Shown here piece after piece: positions 61,120 through 64,000 of a DNA stretch of 64,000 nt (position 1 is its first letter; every line of letters starts with the position of its first letter). This DNA comes from Uliginosibacterium aquaticum (GTDB taxonomy: Bacteria; Pseudomonadota; Gammaproteobacteria; Burkholderiales; Rhodocyclaceae): the NCBI RefSeq assembly GCF_012972705.2, contig NZ_JABCSC020000001.1, positions 806,001 to 870,000 of the forward strand, given 5' to 3'. The notes below the pieces were generated by a model, which saw only the letters and a list, made by a program, of their open reading frames with translations, was not told where the DNA came from and did no database searches. A program made the position numbers and the translations under genes.

Positions 61120-63552
61120 GTGAAGACACGCATCCCGCGCTTTTTCCCTGCTGTGGTGGCGCTGTGCCTGTTGCTGGCGGGGGGCGCGCTGAGCGAGCTG
61201 TTCGTGCGCCAGGAGCGCGAACGTCTGCAGCGTCAGACCGTACAGGAAGGATTGCAACGGCTGTATGCCCTGCGTGCGCGGATCGAGAGCGAGCTGATCT
61301 CCACGCTCTACCTGGCCAGCGGTGTGGAGGCATTCATCCGCGCTGATCGTGGCGAGGTCCATGCCGAGGAAATGCGCCGTGTGCTGGCGATTCTCTATGG
61401 AAACAGCCACGCCATCCGCAATATCGGTATCGCGCCTGGCAATCGGATCAGTCATGTCTATCCGCTCGCTGGCAACGAACGTGCGATTGGCCCGTACTAC
61501 CCGGACAATCCGCAGCAATGGCCGGCCATCGAAAAAGTCATTCGCCAGCGTAGCCCCTTCCTGGCCGGACCGGTGAAGCTGGTGCAGGGCGGGGAGGGGC
61601 TGATCTATCGCGTACCGGTATTCCTGGACGATGGACGCTACTGGGGCCTGATCAGCACCGTGCTCGATTCGGCCCGGCTTTGGCAGCGAGTGGGCCTCGA
61701 CGGACCGGCAGGCCAGCGCATCAGCATTCTCGGCAAGGATGCCCAGGGCAGCCGCGGAGAGCCGGTGTTTGGCGAGTTGCGCAGTGGCCGTGCCCTGAGC
61801 ATCGACATTGCGATTCCGGGCGGAAACTGGCGTCTGCAGGAGTACGAGCTGGCCAGCCCGGCGCGGACTGAGGCCAGCCTGCCCTTGCGGCTGGCTGGCT
61901 GGTTGCTGAGCGCAGTGCTGGCGGCCGGGCTGTTCTTCGTCTTGCAGACGGCTCGTCGCCTGGTGCGCCTGAATGCCGAGCTTGAAGCCTCACGGGACGC
62001 CGCTGAGGAAGCCAATCGGGCTCGTGGCGCTTTTTTTGCCGTCATGAGCCACGAGGTGCGCACGCCGCTCAACGGCGTGATGGGCATGACTCAGTTACTG
62101 TGTAACGCCCCCTTGAGCCCGGTGCAGGCCGATCACGCGCTGACTGCCCGCAATTGCGCTGAGACCCTCCTGGGCATCATGGACGATATCCTGGACTTCT
62201 CCCTGATCGACAGTGGTGCACTGCAGATCAAGCAGCAGCACTTCGCCCTGATTCCCTTGCTTGAGGATGCTGCTGAACCCTTCGCGCTCAAGGCACGCGA
62301 CAAAGGCCTTGAGTTCAGCTGGCTCTTCAGCCCGAGCCTGGCGGCCGAGGCACGTGGAGACCCGGTACGGCTGCGCCAGATTCTTGCCCAGCTGCTCTCG
62401 AATGCCGTGAAGTTCACGGCGGGTGGCGCTATCACCCTCTCTGCCGCACCGGATGAGCTTGATCCACACAGCCTGCATCTGATCGTGCGCGACACCGGCA
62501 TCGGCATCCATCCCGAAGATCAGACGCGGCTCTTCGAGCCCTTCGCCCAGCTCGACCCCTCCTCGACCCGGCGTTTTGGTGGCACGGGCCTCGGGCTCTC
62601 TTTGTGCCATCGTTTGCTGGGGCTGATGGGGGGGCGTATCGAGGTCGATAGCCAGCCGGGGCAGGGCGCCAGCTTTCATGTTTACCTGCCCCTCGATCTG
62701 GGCCTCGCTCAGCCCTTGGACGCCTTGCCCTGGCCTGGCAATGGCCGGGTCATGCTGGTCAGCCCGGACAGTGGCTTGCGTGTGGGGCTGGAAGCCTGGC
62801 TACGGGCATGGGGGGCGACTACCTGCGTGCTGGCGGATGGTCAGGAGGCGCTGGCCGAGCTGGATCGGCTTGCTGCGCTCTCTGCCTTGCCGGACCTGCT
62901 GGTTGTCGATAGTGCCGCCATGCCTGGCGGTGAAGCCTTGCTGATCCGCCTCGCGCAGGATGGAAAGTTGCAAGGCTGTGCCTGCATCCGCCTGCTCGCC
63001 CCGGGGGCTTTGCTGGACCTGCCTAGTGGCAGCGGTTATCGCCGTACCACGGTGCTGAGCAAACCGGTACGTGTCGACAGCCTAGCTCGTGTGGTGCGTG
63101 AGCTGTTCACCCCGCCGCTGCCGCTCCCCGTGCCAGTCGAAGCACGCAGTGCGACAGGCGCCTGGCGCATCCTGCTGGTAGAGGACAACATCATCAACCA
63201 GAAGGTGGCCTTGGCCATGCTTGGGCTGTTCGGTCTGCAGGCCGATACCGCCATGAATGGCTGCGAGGCGCTCACCGCGCTGAGCAGGAGTGACTATGAC
63301 CTGGTCTTGATGGACCTGCAGATGCCGGAAATGGATGGGCTGGAAGCTACCCGCCAGATCCGCGACCCTCATTCCAGCGTGCGTCGACATGACCTGCCGG
63401 TAGTGGCACTGACCGCCAATGCCCTCGAAGTGCATCGTGATGAATGCCTTGCCGCAGGCATGAATGATTACCTCAGCAAGCCGCTTGCGCAGGAGTCGTT
63501 GCGCGTGATCCTGCAGCGGTTCCTGCACGGTTTTTCCAGTTCTTCTGCCTGA
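61120..63552 (+). CDS. Hybrid sensor histidine kinase with CHASE domain and two receivers
   Basis: An 810-residue membrane kinase. Helices at ~10-28 and ~265-290 flank a CHASE-like domain. HisKA has His311 (MSHEVRTP). HATPase follows (VRDTGIGIHPEDQTRLFEPF and GGTGLGLSLCHRL). Receiver 1 (~540-660; acceptor Asp597 in LLVVDSAAMPG) is divergent, and receiver 2 (~690-805) carries Asp732 (LVLMDLQMPEMDG). No response regulator is adjacent, so it likely works as a phosphorelay hub. GTG start at 61120; the ribosome binding site is weak. Confidence 0.9.
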   Translation: MKTRIPRFFPAVVALCLLLAGGALSELFVRQERERLQRQTVQEGLQRLYALRARIESELISTLYLASGVEAFIRADRGEVHAEEMRRVLAILYGNSHAIRNIGIAPGNRISHVYPLAGNERAIGPYYPDNPQQWPAIEKVIRQRSPFLAGPVKLVQGGEGLIYRVPVFLDDGRYWGLISTVLDSARLWQRVGLDGPAGQRISILGKDAQGSRGEPVFGELRSGRALSIDIAIPGGNWRLQEYELASPARTEASLPLRLAGWLLSAVLAAGLFFVLQTARRLVRLNAELEASRDAAEEANRARGAFFAVMSHEVRTPLNGVMGMTQLLCNAPLSPVQADHALTARNCAETLLGIMDDILDFSLIDSGALQIKQQHFALIPLLEDAAEPFALKARDKGLEFSWLFSPSLAAEARGDPVRLRQILAQLLSNAVKFTAGGAITLSAAPDELDPHSLHLIVRDTGIGIHPEDQTRLFEPFAQLDPSSTRRFGGTGLGLSLCHRLLGLMGGRIEVDSQPGQGASFHVYLPLDLGLAQPLDALPWPGNGRVMLVSPDSGLRVGLEAWLRAWGATTCVLADGQEALAELDRLAALSALPDLLVVDSAAMPGGEALLIRLAQDGKLQGCACIRLLAPGALLDLPSGSGYRRTTVLSKPVRVDSLARVVRELFTPPLPLPVPVEARSATGAWRILLVEDNIINQKVALAMLGLFGLQADTAMNGCEALTALSRSDYDLVLMDLQMPEMDGLEATRQIRDPHSSVRRHDLPVVALTANALEVHRDECLAAGMNDYLSKPLAQESLRVILQRFLHGFSSSSA

Positions 63553-63570
63553 TCCACTCTGGGCTATGAT

Positions 63571-63598
63571 CCCCGGCACTCGATAACCCGTTCCGGGG
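63571..63598 (+). promoter_or_regulatory. Leader hairpin covering the pectate lyase ribosome binding site
   Basis: CCCCGG (63571-63576) pairs with CCGGGG (63593-63598). The downstream arm overlaps the G-rich ribosome binding site (63595-63600), five bases before the ATG at 63606. A -10-like TATGAT lies at 63565-63570. Confidence 0.4.
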
Positions 63599-63605
63599 GG
63601 AACAC

Positions 63606-64000
63606 ATGACTCGCAAGATGATTCGCAGCGCGCTGCTCGGTGCACTGCTTGGAATGCTTGGTGGCCAGTCCGTGGCGGCTGGCTACACTGCGGTATCGCT
63701 GCAGGGCTTTGACGACGGTATCAAGCACTGGCGCAATCGCTACGGCGACAAGTACGAGAAGTACGCCCCGGAGCAGATCCGGGAGATCGCCAACAATGTC
63801 TTGCTCTACCAGCGTCTCAACGGAGGCTGGATCGAGAACCGCGACCCTACACGGGTACTGAGCTATGCCGAAAAGGCTCAGATCCAGGAAGAGCAGAAGA
63901 TCGAGTCGGCCAGCTTTGATAACCGTAACGTCTATTCACAGATTGAATATCTGGCGGCCGTGTATGGGCAGACGGGGGAGGCGCGTTATCGCGAAGCCCT
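63606..64000 (+). CDS. Pectate lyase (polysaccharide lyase family 10), N-terminal part
   Basis: The first ~131 residues of a gene running off the right edge. A signal peptide ends near QSVAAG. The text WRNRYGDKYEKYAPEQIREI, NGGWIENRDPT and FDNRNVYSQIEYLAAVYGQT matches PL10 pectate lyases, which cut polygalacturonate outside the cell. Directly downstream of the hybrid kinase gene by 54 bases. Confidence 0.82.
   Translation, partial: MTRKMIRSALLGALLGMLGGQSVAAGYTAVSLQGFDDGIKHWRNRYGDKYEKYAPEQIREIANNVLLYQRLNGGWIENRDPTRVLSYAEKAQIQEEQKIESASFDNRNVYSQIEYLAAVYGQTGEARYREA

Overview
This 64 kb window reads as chromosomal DNA of a high-GC betaproteobacterium, most likely from the Rhodocyclales. The supporting signs are the surE-pcm-nlpD-rpoS block, the dapA-bamC pair, uvrB divergent from an aromatic aminotransferase, a D-3-hydroxybutyrate dehydrogenase (implying polyhydroxybutyrate use), a phenylglyoxylate/pyruvate-type 2-oxoacid oxidoreductase operon, and many c-di-GMP proteins. 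No 16S rRNA gene or species marker is present, so the assignment is inference. Gene density is high, with many 1-8 nt overlaps. I see no prophage, insertion sequence, integrase or CRISPR array.

Layout. 1-7.5 kb: the tail of an AsmA-like protein, a small thioredoxin, an aminotransferase and uvrB (divergent), a low-molecular-weight tyrosine phosphatase, an MgtC/SapB-DUF4010 membrane protein, and an ArsR regulator facing a DUF2892 membrane protein. 7.5-8.5 kb: a tRNA operon (Pro-Arg-His) with a visible promoter and terminator, then a small secreted HNH-like protein. 8.6-13.1 kb: an RpfG-like REC/HD-GYP regulator, then surE-pcm-nlpD-rpoS. 13.1-18.0 kb (minus strand): moxR, DUF58, TgpA-type transglutaminase and mltB, each joined by a 4-nt overlap. 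18.1-21.3 kb: an HDAC-family deacetylase, dapA and bamC. 21.5-26.1 kb: a four-gene 2-oxoacid oxidoreductase operon (gamma, alpha, beta, and a GltD-like subunit fused to a ferredoxin). 26.2-31.6 kb: bdhA, an orphan SPASM radical SAM enzyme, a small protein, an orphan Liv-type binding protein, a YedF-like DsrE protein and a Gfo/Idh/MocA oxidoreductase. 31.6-34.5 kb: a large membrane HD-GYP protein. 34.6-39.1 kb: a probable zinc-homeostasis locus (DUF2796/ZrgA-like protein, ABC ATPase, FtsX-like permease, gamma carbonic anhydrase-like protein, DUF3299 lipoprotein). 39.2-45.0 kb: an RND efflux operon. 45.0-52.4 kb (minus strand): a glycine-zipper protein, a MASE1-CHASE-PAS-GGDEF-EAL protein, a multi-PAS histidine kinase and a triple PsiF-repeat protein. 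52.4-64 kb: rlmJ, a membrane-anchored Mrr-like nuclease, a mercaptopyruvate sulfurtransferase, slyX, an S1/P1 nuclease, an acyltransferase-PilZ-YkgJ operon, a PAP2 phosphatase, a bacteriohemerythrin, a hybrid kinase with two receivers, and the start of a family-10 pectate lyase.

Two themes connect the genes. One is sensory and c-di-GMP signalling: two HD-GYP proteins, one GGDEF-EAL protein, a PilZ protein, two membrane histidine kinases and RpoS. The other is the cell envelope: NlpD, MltB, TgpA, BamC, an FtsX transporter, RND efflux and an acyltransferase. The strongest candidates for something under-described are the orphan SPASM radical SAM enzyme, the zinc locus with its inverted repeats, the acyltransferase-PilZ operon, the membrane-anchored Mrr/zinc-finger protein, and the HD-GYP enzyme with about 160 extra residues inside its catalytic domain. 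None of these is proven novel from sequence alone.
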